In this document: positions 45,700 to 58,265 of the stretch, piece by piece
How the letters are laid out: every line of letters begins with the position of its first letter
How positions within the stretch are numbered: the stretch's first letter is position 1
Assembly: GCF_003265705.1 (NCBI RefSeq)
Contig: NW_020313285.1
Coordinates: 13,710,617-13,774,616, forward strand
Direction: 5' to 3'
Source of the DNA: Callorhinus ursinus
Lineage: Eukaryota > Chordata > Mammalia > Carnivora > Otariidae
DNA length: 64,000 nucleotides
Made by a program: the position numbers and the translations under genes
Notes under the pieces: generated by a model
The model's database searches: none
What the model saw: only the letters and a program-made list of their open reading frames with translations
What the model was told of the DNA's origin: nothing

Positions 45700-46860
45700 A
45701 CTATAAAGGCAAATACCCTCAAGGTAACTATACTCAGCAGTTTTCTACTTATACCCCTAGAGCCTGCCGTTTCTCTTTTCCTTCCTTTTTTTCTGTTTTT
45801 TTTTTTTTTTCTTCCTTCCTTCCTTGTATCTTCCCTCCCTTCCTTCCCCTGGGAACTTCTTACTCTTATGCTAACTCATTGATGTATTGTGGAAGATGTA
45901 AAATTCCATATTATATCAAGGAATACTTACTGGTTTGGGTGGAACAGTTAATTCTGGCAACTAGCCCATTACATTGTCAGAAATGGAATTCAACCTAGTT
46001 CTTAAATTTTGTTGTGATCATCTCATAGTTTGACCTCAATATTTAGGTTAGTATTTTGAAAGTTAAGCCTAGGGGCTGATTTTGTCTTGTTAGGGAATCT
46101 ACTTGCCCTTTTAGGAATGTTAAAAAGTGAATAAAATCATCTTTGGTTGTGAACCAACATTCTGAACTATATTAGACAGCTTTATTAAAGCACTTAGTAA
46201 GCATCATATATTATTTAAATTTTTGATGAGAATATTGAATAAATGCAAAAAATGGAATAGATTTCAATTCTCTAAATTATGTATGTTAAATAGTGTAACA
46301 ATGAAAACAGGAAAATGATTTTTTTTAGCTTAAACTGATCAGAAAATTCAGAGAAAGAAGCACAGAAATAAAATGCAGAAAACTTAAGGAAAAAAAGCAT
46401 TGAAAGTCCATTAACTTTGCAAGATTTGTAGTGTTTCATGAAGTTGCACTATATGATGATTTTGTCACACTCCATGGGAATAAAGATCAGTGTATAAAAG
46501 AGAGGATGTTGTACTGTAAAATTAACACAAATGCAGAAATGCAGTATATGATGACAGTGGAAACCATGGGTAGTTATTTGGGGGTGAAAAGAAGGCTAGA
46601 ATTTTATTTCAGATGTCCTACTAAATATAGAAAATACACACCCCCTAACTCCTACTAGATTCCAAAGTTAAAAAGTTAAAAAACAAAGCAAAACTCTTTA
46701 TTGGAAAACACTGGCAGTTTTTTCTGTAATAGTAGTGTGAGGAACCTCCAGACATAAAATTCACACACCATAAAAAAAAAAAAGACAACACGAAAAGGCA
46801 AATACTCTCAATGATAAAAAAATAATTTGATATAAAAGTAAAACTGAGAAAAGACATTTA
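45700..46860. other. No supported gene
   Basis: Includes a polypyrimidine tract of T-runs and (TTCC)n at 45775-45850. Short frames (46431-46658) and an A-rich stretch at 46640-46850 that may be an old L1 3' end. Nothing firm. Confidence 0.4.
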
Positions 46861-46879
46861 CAACCCCTCATGCAAGGCT

Positions 46880-47330
46880 CATTTCCTTCCTGAGGGTTTT
46901 GTTTGTTGTAATTCACATCTTCCCCACATTTCAACATCTGTGGAATGGGGATGTGTGGAAGCTTCCTAAAATGGCATCACTGCGTGAAATACGAGGCCTC
47001 GGAGACCCACGGGGAGGTGGTGTATCAGGCTCTTTGAGCAACATTCTTGCCGCTGGAGTCAAGAGCAATCTGCTTCCCGTGAGTTGCAGTGTCCATGTGA
47101 GAGCACAGCCCAGCTTTTAGTTTTTTTAGGGGCTGTTTTTAAGAAATGCTTCCATGCCCTTGCTCTGGATCACGCAGAGGACACTCTTTCAGGCAAGACC
47201 ACGGACGTGGAGGACTCGTTGCCTGCCGAGGGTTCTGAAGAGTCGGACACGGAACTGGAGACGTTTAGTTTTGCTTCATTTCCTGTTGATATGTGTGAGA
47301 ATGAAACTTGACAGAAATACCTGTCTACTT
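46880..47330 (+). other. Protein-like, CpG-bearing segment of unknown origin
   Basis: Two overlapping open frames (46899-47120 and 47084-47311) are richer in GC and CpG than the surrounding DNA. The second ends VDMCENET and stop, and is acidic (DVEDSLPAEGSEESDTELE), like a genuine C-terminus. The first contains MASLREIRGLGDPRGGGVSG. I recognise no family. It might be a decayed transposase tail, a retrocopy or an isolated exon. No polyadenylation signal or TSD is seen. Confidence 0.35.
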
Positions 47331-47702
47331 ATCTGTAGAAGAATGATTTTAATACATTCAAATTAGAAATTTTAGGTGATAAGAAAGCACTTTTTCTCAA
47401 TTTGATAGGGACTTTTTTCTCTCTTGTTAAAATTAATGATGTCTTAGATTTGACAGAATATGAAATATAATGGGCTTTGGCAAATCAGTGAAAGATAATC
47501 CAAATTCACATTTAAAGAAATGCAAGTGGCAATTAGAAGTATGAATAGACATTAATCTTATTCATAATTTTGAAAATAAAATTAAAAGACAAAAGGAAAT
47601 GCCATTTATCCTGTTAGACTCACCACAGATCAAATATAGGATGTGTAAACACACATTCTCCCACAGGTTTGGTGGCAGATTAAACTCTTTTCAAAAGGCA
47701 AA

Positions 47703-48490
47703 TTGGCATCCTTAAAAGAACTTGGTGTGGGATTTATCCCTGGGCTGCAAGGTTGGTTCAACATCTACAAATCAATCAATGTGATACAATACATTAATAA
47801 AAGAAAAAACAAGAACCATATGATCCTCTCAATAGATGCAGAAAAAGCATTTGACAAAGTACAGCATCCTTTCTTGATCAAAACTCTTCAGAGTATAGGG
47901 ATAGAGGGTACATACCTCAATATCATAAAAGCCATCTATGAAAAACCCACGGCAAATATCATTCTCAATGGGGAAAAACTGAGAGCTTTCCCCCTAAGGT
48001 CAGGAACATGACAGGGATGTCCACTATCACCAGAGCTATTCAACATGGTATTAGAAGTCCTAGCCACAGCAATCAGACCANNNNNNNNNNNNNNNNNNNN
48101 NNNNNNNNNNNNNNNNNNNNNNNNNNNNNNNNNNNNNNNNNNNNNNNNNNNNNNNNNNNNNNNNNNNNNNNNNNNNNNNNNNNNNNNNNNNNNNNNNNNN
48201 NNNNNNNNNNNNNNNNNNNNNNNNNNNNNNNNNNNNNNNNNNNNNNNNNNNNNNNNNNNNNNNNNNNNNNNNNNNNNNNNNNNNNNNNNNNNNNNNNNNN
48301 NNNNNNNNNNNNNNNNNNNNNNNNNNNNNNNNNNNNNNNNNNNNNNNNNNNNNNNNNNNNNNNNNNNNNNNNNNNNNNNNNNNNNNNNNNNNNNNNNNNN
48401 NNNNNNNNNNNNNNNNNNNNNNNNNNNNNNNNNNNNNNNNNNNNNNNNNNNNNNNNNNNNNNNNNNNNNNNNNNNNNNNNAAAAAAAAAA
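47703..48490 (+). mobile_element. L1 ORF2 piece running into an assembly gap
   Basis: A sense reverse-transcriptase block begins at about 47712 ([49 protein letters not shown]) with a stop inside (at 48009-48011). Unknown bases start at 48081. After the gap a 10-A tract (48481-48490) fits the L1 tail. The upstream end looks like a 5' truncation point. The TSD is not firmly readable. Confidence 0.85.
48081..48480. other. Assembly gap, 400 N
   Basis: All bases are N. Long open frames across it have no meaning. From reverse transcriptase to tail a complete L1 would need more than 2 kb, so either the gap length is not true or the L1 is internally deleted. Confidence 0.98.
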
Positions 48491-50369
48491 GGAAAAGACA
48501 GAGGTCATTGGTTTGACAGTTTTCACTTGGAGGTAAGCAACCTCAGGCAGCTTTAGGAATATGTACACAGTAACTCGTATTTGTATGATTAATTGGCTAC
48601 CCTATTGACCTTGAACCTGTTAAGCATCTTTTGTTTCTTGGTGTGAACCTCACGGGAAGAACAGGCCGCTCTGACCCTTATGTTCTTGTGGTTGCTTTGT
48701 CTAGTTCAGCTAAAACTGACTCAGTGCTTTTATAGTTTTGCAGATATTTTAGGGATCTCTCTGCTGAAAGGCACAGTTCTGGTTTCTTGGTTTGTTTTGT
48801 TTTTCTCTAAACACCAGCAGTTCTTTTTCATGATTCTTCGGAGTACGTCCTAGAATTCTATCCTTTCTCTTCTTTGTCCTATGTATGTTCCCAAACATGG
48901 CGCTGTCAGAGGGTACACAGGAACCCGTGTGGTCATAATGGCTGGAATATGTCCGTCCTTTCTGGTGATTGTTGGGGCAAGCACTATTATTTTTGCTCTT
49001 GCTTGTGTTGAATGATTTATGAGTGAACTATTTAATTTTTTGGAGCACTTGACATTTTTGACCTCTCATCCATCAACACTTTCAAATTATTTTGCTCGGT
49101 AGATTGAAATACTGCTTCATTCCTCTGTGGATATTTTCAGTTTTCCCTGTCATAGGAGTTACTGCCCTGGGTTTACCCACGAGAATTAACAGGGAGGTAA
49201 GCAGATGGCTTTCAGAAGCAGGCACAGCGAGGGCACAGCCAAGAATGTTTCCAAAGAACAATGGCCCTGTTTAAGGGCTTTGCTGTTGTTAAATTCTTAG
49301 AAAATAGCTTTTTTTCCCCCTTAAACATTCTACTTCTGTCATGATGGTAAAACCAACCCCAAAAATCTTAGTATTCTCCTACTTAAAGGTAAAGTTTTTT
49401 TTTAATAAAATAAAAAATAAAAAATTTTGCTATTATTAAATGACAATATGAATATAGCGAAAATGACATTAATATAGATGGCTTTGTCAGACAATAATAA
49501 AAGTAGCCCTGGTTTTATTTCGCTTATTTAGCTAAAAGCATTCAAAATTGCTATTGATAAATAAAGCACTTTTTGTTCTAAGACTTGTTCGTTGACGGTG
49601 AATGCCTCATCCTTGAACCTTAGCAAAAACTTTGCAACAACATCCTAAGAGTGAAATTGGTAAATGAATCAGATACTATCAGTACTCTGGAATACCAAGT
49701 TCAAAAACCAAGAAATCTTGGTTATGCAGTATTAAGTTAATAAGACAGTCGCTTTGTGTCTATAGTTGTTTTCTTGAACTCAACTTAGGGGCTAATTAGT
49801 CTGGTTTGATATTTTTCTTTATAATATTGTCAGAATTGTTTCTTGGGACTGGAGACTTAATTCAGAAGATAGGACACAGTGCAAGATTTCATTGTAAGAC
49901 ACTGGAGTGAAAACAGCTGTTGTCTTGACACTAGTTGAGCTCAAGTTCTGACTCTGTTCTGGGGCCTATTCTGAGATGTGTTCACTGGTTAGTCTAGAAA
50001 GAGTGCCGAATCAATCATTTTCTCTCAAGCCAAACTCCTGGGAAAATGTTCAAGGAAAAAAAAAATCTGTGTTTATTATTCCTAAGAGTTTTCTAAAGCA
50101 AGAAAATGGAACTGCTACCTAGCCATCAAGAAAAGATGTTTTTCCTTTCTGTTGAGTAATTTATAATTGATCCCCTTCTAAGACACATTAAAGTAATAAT
50201 ATTGTGCTCTCTTCACTTCCTTGGGTCCTTCTTAAGGGCAGAAAACTTCTTCTCTATTAGGACACATAGACAATGACACCTCAAAGTTAAAGCCAGTTAG
50301 AACCCTAGAAGTTAGGTGCCCCAATCTTACTCTTTGGAGCATATACTCAAATTGCCCTAAGAATCTTAA
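48491..50369. other. Repeat-poor unique stretch
   Basis: No SINE, recent L1 or convincing coding frame. Contains A/T-rich patches at about 49390-49440. Confidence 0.5.
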
Positions 50370-50510
50370 AAACATACATTTATTCATTCAGCATAGTTCT
50401 CTTGTCTTCCTGCTGTGTGCCAGTCCCTTGTCCTATGCATTGAAAATACAGCAATAAATGTGACAAAGACTCTGCTTGCAGGAAGGTTATATTCTAGAAT
50501 GAACTATAGT
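50370..50510 (+). repeat. Ancient LINE-type fragment (L2/L3 age)
   Basis: 'tttattcattcagcatagttctc', 'ctgtgtgccagtcccttg' and 'gcaggaaggttatattctag' are a diverged form of the common 'tgtgccaggcactg...cattctag' repeat. Confidence 0.5.
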
Positions 50511-51189
50511 CTTCCATATGCACAGGAAATAAGACCCTTTTCTTGGTTGAAGTTTTGTAGATCAACGATACTCTATCATTTAAAAGTACCTTCTTGAAAA
50601 GACACTCTTATACATTGCTTCTGTAATTTACTCCATGGTATCTTAACATTTGCTTTTAGAAAGAAAATCTCCCTAAGTCCAAGCAATTTTCATTTATTCT
50701 GTTCTTAAGAAATGGAGAATTGCTGGTTGATGTCCTCTATACTAATGAGTTTTAAACCGGAGGTTTTATTAAATTATGGATAGGGATTCAATGCCTCTAG
50801 GTCCAGACTGTTCTGCATGTGTAGCAGACGTCCAGGTAGTGCTGTCAAGGTCGGCTTTCCAAGACAGGTAGTGCTTGTTTATAAATGAGATGATGAGTAT
50901 GAAAAGTGCACCTAACTCCTGGCACATACTGTTACATGTATGTGCTATATATATGGAATATATATATATGAAAATGCTAGATTCCCAATTATTTTACTAT
51001 GGAAGGGTTATGGCAGGCTTGTCTCCTATCCTCAGAGAAAACACAATTGAGCATGCTGGTAAGATTTATATGTTAATAATTCAAAATGGAAAGAAGGGTA
51101 AAGAACAAAAAGTACAGCTGGAATCAGAGGGTGAAGTGTGATTAGTTTCACTTTGGAAACTTGGCAGGTGACTCCTTTTGAATCACTGT
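50511..51189. other. No recognisable feature
   Basis: Unique-looking. An 88-codon open frame at 50875-51141 has no recognisable domain and overlaps a short (TA)n patch at 50945-50970. Confidence 0.5.
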
Positions 51190-51403
51190 GCATTAGTCAG
51201 TGATTCTAGTGCTCTTCATGTATCTTCATTTACTTAATCCTTACGATAACTCTGTGGTAGGTTAAACCTTTAATCTTTACTTAATAGAGGAGGAAAGTAT
51301 AGTAAAGGATGGTTAATTTGCCCATAACTAGGAAATAGTTGATCCGGTGTCAAATTCAGTTTGACTCCAGGATCTGCCTGTTAACCACTGTGATATTCTT
51401 ATC
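51190..51403 (-). repeat. MIR
   Basis: The plus strand carries the complement of MIR: 'cttacgataactctgtggtagg', 'tagaggaggaaag', 'taatttgcccataactagg' and 'ttaaccactgtgatatt'. Confidence 0.8.
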
Positions 51404-51647
51404 TAAAAAGCCATAAAGCTGGGGCACCCGGGTGGCTCAGTCGTTAAGCGTCTGCCTTCAGCTCAGGTCATGATCCCAGGGTCCTGGGATCGAGCCCCAC
51501 ATGGGGCTCCCTGCTTGGCGGGAAGCCTGCTTCTCCCTCTCCCACTCCCCCTGCTTGTGTTCCCTCTCTCACGGTGTCTCTCCCTGTCAAATAAATAAAT
51601 AAAATCTTTAAAAACATAATAATAAAAAAATAAAAAGCCATAAAGCT
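51404..51647 (+). mobile_element. SINEC, near-consensus, perfect 17-bp TSD
   Basis: Body 51421-51630 with all head, body and CT-rich parts. The tail 'aaataaataaataaaatc' continues into an A-rich simple stretch. 'taaaaagccataaagct' flanks it exactly at 51404-51420 and 51631-51647. One of the youngest-looking insertions in the window. Confidence 0.96.
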
Positions 51648-52493
51648 GAAGGTGATCTCTAAGGTGGGATTTAGCAACAGGGCAGTCCCAAAATGAGCAT
51701 GGGAAAAGTAGATGATTGAGTCTGTCCTTGCAGATATTGAGAATGGCATGCGCAGAGACTGGACATGGGAGCAAATAGGAAGAAAATGGGAGTATTGATT
51801 TATTGAGGCATGTGTTAATAAGGGACTTGAAAAAATGGGTCAAATGACTTGCATACTCTGAGATTTTATTAATAGGTCATTAATCTCCAGGGGATGGAGA
51901 CTGTTTGGGGACTTCTCGGGTTCCCACTGATGGTGTTCTTCAGGAAAGACAGCCTCCGTGAAAAAGACCACGAAAGCCAAGAAGTGACATAAATTTCGGG
52001 GAGATGTGTTCCCTAGGATATGAAAGACGTGCATTTTTCTGTGTTGCTTTTGGGTGAAATGTGCACTGTTTTCCTTTCCAGTTCTTAAGAATGGTTTATT
52101 CATCCACATATATTTTCCTCATGTAACACTGCTATATGTTTGCCAAATGTGAGCAGTTATTTTCTTTGTTTCACTCCTGGGATTATTTTTCTCCCCGCAC
52201 TCAGCAGCTAGAGATGTGCTTGGTTAGGCTCTGTCCCATCTGTCTGGTTTGTTATCTTGGAATTTCAGAGACTATATATAAAAAACATAGCTGGCTGATT
52301 GCTCTTAAAACACCCTGCCCCTCAAATGCTCCCCCTCTCATACCCTTCCTCTCACTCAGTGGGGACACGGGCAGGATTCTAGAGGCTTGGCTATGCTTCT
52401 AGCTCTGCTATTCAATATCCACACAATATTGAAAGGGCAGTTTATATTCTCTGGGCCTGTTGTAATGCAGGGGTAAGGACTTTGAACCTTATC
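51648..52493. other. No recognisable feature
   Basis: Unique-looking sequence. Short frames at 51840-52109 and 52136-52402 have no domain. Confidence 0.5.
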
Positions 52494-52728
52494 AAGATAC
52501 CTGAGGGGGCGCCTGGGTGGCTCAGTCATTAGGCGTCTGCCTTCCGCTCAGGTCATGGTCCCAGGGTCCTGGGATCGAGCCCCGCATCGGGCTCCCTGCT
52601 CGGCGGGAAGCCTGCTTCTCCCTCTCCCCCTCGCCCTGCTTGTGTTCCTGCTCTCACTCTCTCTCTCTCTCTGTCAAATGAATAAATAAAATCTTTAAAA
52701 AAAATTGTAAAAAAAAGATACTTGAGGG
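52494..52728 (+). mobile_element. SINEC, near-consensus, 14-bp TSD
   Basis: Body 52508-52714. Flanks 'aagatacctgaggg' and 'aagatacttgaggg' (52715-52728) match at 13 of 14. Confidence 0.95.
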
Positions 52729-53179
52729 TAACGTAGGAAAAGTACTTCACATTTCTCAGAACATTGTGTGTGTGTGGTTTTAGGCGTTATTTTATTTCCA
52801 GCACTTAGGACAATCTTTCATAGATGTTGTTATGTCTTAGGAAAAACAGCAGATAAATACCATAGGTTACTCTAGTTCTATATGGGAAAGTGAAGCCTCT
52901 GAGAATTTATAATGGAAACATTTCATCTTAGAAGACTTGAGTCTGGAGAAGAGTTATACCTCACCGATGTTTTGGCACTTGCACTTACTGATCCATGTAG
53001 CTCTCTCTTCGCCAGATATAAGAGGCATATTTTAGTACTCCATTAAGCGGAACAGTGAGCTGAGTTTTGTCCCCGTCTCTCTTTCCTTCCTCCCCATTCT
53101 GGCCATTTTGCTACTTTCGATGAGAAGAGCAGATGTGGAGGTACAAGCTAAAATAGTCCCTGTCCTTGCACACAGCCTT

Positions 53180-53560
53180 GTGGTAGGCTGAATAATGGCA
53201 GCCAAGAGGTCTACACCCTAATCTCCAGAATCTGTGTTTGTGTTACTTTAAGTCGTAAAAGAGATTTCACAGGGGTTAAAGATCTTGAGGTGGAATGATT
53301 ATCCTGGATTATCCAGGTGATTGCAGTGTATTTACAAGCCTCTTTATGAGAGGGAAAGGGGAAAGTTAGAGATGGGATTACAGAAGCTAAGGTTGGAGGG
53401 ATAGGGGGAAAGGAACCGAAGAACGTGGGCAGCCTTTTCGAACTGGAAAAGTCAAAGAAACAGTTTCGCTCCTGTATGATGTTAAACTTGCACTGTTTTA
53501 AGCCCCCGTGTTTGCGGTCATTTGTTACATCAGCAATAGGAAGCTAATACGGCTTTTACT
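53180..53560 (+). mobile_element. MaLR/MLT1-like LTR
   Basis: Starts 'gtaggctgaataatggcagcc', passes 'gattatcctggattatccagg', and ends 'ttgttacatcagcaataggaagctaatacgg'. Same class as the LTR at 21.1-21.5 kb but with a better preserved 3' end. Confidence 0.75.
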
Positions 53561-55069
53561 GGATACATTCAGAGTTCAGTGCCTACTGAAACTAAATTGC
53601 TGAGTTTTTTCACCTATATTATTATGCAAAGATTATTGTTCAGATTAGTGGCAGATGTAGAGACTTAAAAGTTTTATTATATTTGATTCACTGAAATTGT
53701 CAGGAATATGTAATTACATGCTCTGTTAATGTTTCAAAAGAAACTATCAGTGAAACAGAAAATTGTAGTAGCTAGAACGTTCCTTCAGCTATCAGTATAT
53801 ATTTTAAATTTATACTGATGTAGTAGTATCTGGTTTCTTCTTCATCTTTTCATTATAAGATTCTGGTCAAGTGATCAAAGGTTTTTCTTACTGTTAGCCC
53901 CTATGGTAGTGAGTATCAGAGGTTGAAAGATACCAGCAATTAAAAAATTAGAAGAAGGAAAGTTACTGAGGTTGTGAAAAAAATGCCCAAGCTCTGTAGT
54001 CATATTGCGCTTTGAATTTCTTTCATCATCTGTGTTAATTACAGGTAAATTTTATGCATTCTGGACTTGGATAACATTATTGAAGTAATATAATGAAAAC
54101 GTGGAAAAGAATTTTTTTTAAACAGGAGAAGATCAAATTTAATAGGCGTATGTATGTACTTAAAAAATTCATGAAAAGAATTTTTAAAGTACTCATTAAA
54201 ACTCGCCATGTTAATTCTACTGAGCCATTAATTTAAGAGCTTCAGAGCCTCTATCTGAATTTCCTGTATAGATGAACTAGGGTGAATTATACCCAATTAA
54301 TTCTACTATTAATTGAGATGCTATTTAGACCTAATTGTATACATATTAAGACAGCTTCATAGACACTGTCCCCACATGGCCAAACACAGCCATTGTTGAA
54401 ATAACTTGTGTACTCAGGTATGATACAAGTATTTAAATAAAAAATTAGTATTCTGCATTATAAACCTAATGATTTGGGAAGAGGAATAGGTAGGCAAAGT
54501 TATATTTCTAAGCATGTTACCCCATAGGGGTGGTGAACTGGTAAATTATCTAGATACGTTAATATTTTATACTTACAGAGTAGTCATTTTTGATCTTTTG
54601 AGATGGCTGGAATGAGTTTAAGGACACATAGTTGGGTTTTTATTTTAAGGGTGAATTTTGAGTTACTAATGAGATAACTAGGCTGCTAACTCTTAATATT
54701 CTTGATACTAAGATGTTTTCTAATAAAATATGGTGCATGGATAGTATAACTGGGGTCTTTGTCCAAGTCCCAGGCCTGTTAACACCCATTGTCCTACTGT
54801 AAATACTCACAGTTCCCTCTTTCACGGTCAAGTTTCAATGAAAAATTTCCTGGTTACCCTACCCATGAGCAATCCAGACAACTTTAATAAAACTGAAAAT
54901 TGGTTCTCTAATGCGGATCTTAAAATTGTAATTCTTCTGTGTCAAAAATCTATCTTTAATTAAATAGAACACATGAATGTATTTATCCAGATGAACCTCA
55001 TTTTTAATTACTTAAGACTTGGGTACACCAAAAAACTGTCCCCTAAGTTTGGCACTCATATTTGTATTG
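53561..55069. other. No recognisable feature
   Basis: AT-rich unique-looking DNA without a supported gene or young repeat. Confidence 0.5.
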
Positions 55070-55790
55070 CATTATATTTTTATTTTAATTTGGAAAGAAT
55101 TGACATCTTTATAGTCTTCTCATTTAGGAGCCTTGATTTGCTTCTATAGGTCTTGTTTTTTGTACTTCAGCAAAGTTTTATAAATTCTTTTAAAAAGTGG
55201 ATCTAGTTCCTGTATGTTGATTTTATTCCTAGGAACTTGATAATTTCTGTTGATCCTGTGAATGGAATTTTCTCCCCACTATGTTTTCTAAATAGTCACT
55301 GCAACTATGAAGGAAAGCTATTATTATCATTATTATTATTATTATTATTATTATTTGGTTGATTACATAGTTTGACCATCTCTTGGAATTCTTGCTAGTT
55401 TGAATTATTTCCCTCTTGAGTTCTTAGATTTTCTAGGTCTGTAGTCAAATCATCTGCAAATAATGGTGATTTTGTTTCTTTTTTTCTAACTGGTACTGTT
55501 GATTTTTCTTAGTTCATTTAGTGATGAGAATCTCCAAATAATCTTAAATGATGGCAGTGGATTTTAGATATTCCTATCATTTGGGGAATCCTTTGAATAT
55601 GAAAGAATTCAGGACATTCTTCAATTCAGGAAAATTCCTTTATTTCTTTGATTATTTGTCCTCTAGTCTTTCTCACTTGAAGTCTTATATATTTTGTTTC
55701 CTGGCCTTTCATCTTCCAACTCTATCTGACTCATTTTCTATTTCATTACTTTCTTCATGTTTCAGGTTTGTTACCCTGAAAGCCGAGCTT
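55070..55790 (-). mobile_element. Old L1 ORF2 fragment, antisense
   Basis: 'gaattgacatctttatagtcttc', 'gttgattttattcctaggaac' and 'tcatctgcaaataatgg' are complements of ORF2 reverse-transcriptase and downstream sequence. It contains an (ATT)n microsatellite at about 55320-55357. Confidence 0.7.
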
Positions 55791-56200
55791 CACATGGGGA
55801 CTCTAGAACAGACACTTACTAAGGGAATGTTCTCAAGAGAAATCTGTGGGGGAGTGAGCAAAGCTGAGTAAGACAAGGGAAGAAGCTAGGCAAAGACAGT
55901 GATTCAACTGAAGCCTGGCCTAGACTTAATACCCCAGGGAGCTCCAATATATGAATGGTGCCCCAGAATCACTCTCTTTGAGGCGAGAGGGCCTAATGTG
56001 CCCCTTTGTTAGACAGTTCCTTGCTCAGAGCCATGCCTGAGAGAGTGATTGCACAGGCCAAAGTCAAATCATAGGTGATATGTACAGCTCTAAGTAGTTA
56101 TCATCCAACAGTTAGATCAGCTGGCGAATGGGTACATTGGCCCAACACACCAGGTGAGTCACCACAATTATCCATTAAATTTATTTGTTAAAGAGTAATT
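55791..56200. other. Unclassified, GC-richer segment
   Basis: Less AT-rich than its neighbours, with LTR-like texture ('ccgagcttcacatggggac', 'ggctaatg'-type phrases), but I cannot assign it to a family. Confidence 0.3.
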
Positions 56201-56407
56201 TCTCAAGTAATTTTTTTTTTTTTTTTTTAAGAGTGAGAGCATGCCTGTGAGCTGGTGGGGTTGGGGGGCAGAGGGACAGGGAAAGACTCCACACTGAGTA
56301 CAGAGCCCCAAGCAGGACTTGAGCTCATGACCCTGAGATCATGACCTGAGCCAAAATCAAGAGCTGGACGCTCAATGGACTAAGCCACCCAGGCACCCCT
56401 CAAGTAA
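56201..56407 (-). mobile_element. SINEC, older type
   Basis: Body about 56211-56398 with an A-tail of about 18 T on the plus strand. 'ctcaagtaa' flanks both sides (56202-56210 and 56399-56407). Confidence 0.88.
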
Positions 56408-56859
56408 GTTCTAAAAAAAAAAATAAGGATAGCAACAACAATATTTCCACCTTCCAAGCAATGTTACAAATAGGTTTTTGAAAAAAAATTCTGTATTTTT
56501 ATTTGAAAAAACAAACCATCAAGATCTTTAATTTTTTCCAGAATTTCCTTTGGTTTCTTCTAGTTTAAGATTCCTCTTTCTCATGTTTATGTTCTGTTAT
56601 TGTTACACTTCATTTTCACTGGAAGGATATTCTCCTAGTCTTAAAGATATTTTCTTAGTAATATTGTTGTAATTGTGAAACATGAAAGTGGCAATTTTTG
56701 GTTTCTTTTTCCTGCACATTGTTGAAAGCTTGTGTCTTGGTGGAACCCCACTGATCTTAAAATGGTCTTACTGATTTGCCTAAATGTCCAAAATGGCTAG
56801 TCTCTTAATCATAGAATTTGTAGGGTCTAAATTTCCTAATGAGATCCATTTAGTTAGTT

Positions 56860-57070
56860 GTTTTTTGTTTGTTTTTAAAATGGAAGTATAACACATAAAA
56901 TATCCTATTTGTTTCAGGTACACATCATAGTGATAAGGTATTTTTTTTTTACATTACAAAAAGACCCCCGTGATCCGTCTTGTCACCACATAAAATTATG
57001 ATGATATTATTGGCTATATTCCCTATACTCTCAGTTTTACACCAGGGGAACAACTATTTGAGATGTCTCC
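56860..57070 (-). mobile_element. Old L1 3'UTR fragment, antisense
   Basis: 'tgtttcaggtacacatcatagtgat', 'acattacaaaaagaccccc' and 'tattggctatattccctat' are complements of an old L1 3' region. Confidence 0.65.
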
Positions 57071-57583
57071 TATGTTTATGATAAAATTACTGCTTATTTT
57101 CTATTGTTCAATTAAATTTTTTGGCTGAGACTGAAAATATGAAATGAATCTAAAAACAACAAAAATATTGTATCCTTGGTATAAGCAATGTATGTATACA
57201 AGGAAAATGTGATGTTTTGCTTAGGAAACTGTTATTTCATCCAAATACTGAAAATGCTATTAAGAATTCCATGTCTTACTCTTGACAGGGGTCCAGCACT
57301 GACTTTTCAAAAATGAAAAGAACAAAAAAAAAAATTTTTTTTTAAAGGGCTTAATCTTGTCCATGCTCATGGAAATGGAGACCAACCAGAGCAAGAAGGG
57401 CTTTGTGTACTGGAGGATGAAAGGAATTTGAAAGTTTTCCTCTCCTTTTGAGTATGGTTGCTATCCTCCACTGATGTGGCTAATAGATAAGTAATTATGT
57501 TGTTCAGTGGAGTGATTACAATAACTGTTTACCAAAGCCCATCAATATGTTTAGGTTATAAAATGCCACTGGAATTTGATTAT

Positions 57584-57823
57584 ATACATGTCTTCCTTTT
57601 TTTTTTTTTAAGAAAAGATTTTATTTATTTATTTGACAGAGAGAGAGAGAGACAACGAGAGCAGGAACACAAGCAGGGGGAGTGGGAGAGGGAGAAGCAG
57701 GTTTCCTGCTGAGCAGGGAGCCCGATGTGGGGCTCAATCCCAGGACCCCAGGATCATGACCTGAGCTGAAAGCAGACACTTAATGACTGAGCCACCCAGG
57801 CGCCCCTAGATACATGTCTTCCT
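57584..57823 (-). mobile_element. SINEC, near-consensus, perfect 14-bp TSD
   Basis: Body 57598-57809, A-tail side 57598-57610. 'atacatgtcttcct' is identical at 57584-57597 and 57810-57823. Confidence 0.95.
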
Positions 57824-58265
57824 GTATCACATTTCTTTTGAGTGAAGATGTGTTTCTATTAAGCTGTATGTAACTGTCTTTTAGAAAGATTTAGGCTCCA
57901 CTGGTGGAATCTTCAGATAATGTTTGAGTTTCATGTGAGAACAAATATGAGGGAATTTTAAACATAAATTATTGAAAAGGATATATGAATATATACATAT
58001 AATTATGTGACTAAAATCTTGACATGGGAATTCAAGGATGAGATTACTTCCAACACTGAAGTGTTAAAGTTGCAAAGCCCTGTCAATGAAACAAGGGAGC
58101 TCAACTCTAAACGTTAAGCCTGTGGAAACCTGGATAAGCCACAGACTTGTTTTTTATACTGTGGTAACACTGTTCTAGTAAGGTTAGATATTTTAAGAAA
58201 AGAAAGGAAAGACAATATCATAAACATTGGTAATTTTATAGGACTCCTCATACTGATTTATTAAG
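57824..58265. other. No recognisable feature
   Basis: Unique-looking AT-rich sequence. Confidence 0.5.

Larger units (their letters stand above)
40546..45700 (-). mobile_element. Old L1 sequence, antisense, with many insertions
   Basis: Pieces in L1 order on the minus strand: ORF2 C-terminal half at 40546-41499, continuing at 42552-42735; reverse transcriptase at 42890-44255 ('gcaatgctttttctgcatctgttgag'); endonuclease side at 44490-44600; and L1 5'-region sequence at 45127-45400 or beyond. Two different stretches (about 40700-40920 and 41220-41440) both resemble the same ORF2 part, so two copies may be merged. No open frame of note. Confidence 0.65.

Noticed and set aside
48008..48568. Long open frames of 163-210 codons on both strands
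   Set aside because: They run through the 400-N gap; the unknown residues create the length.
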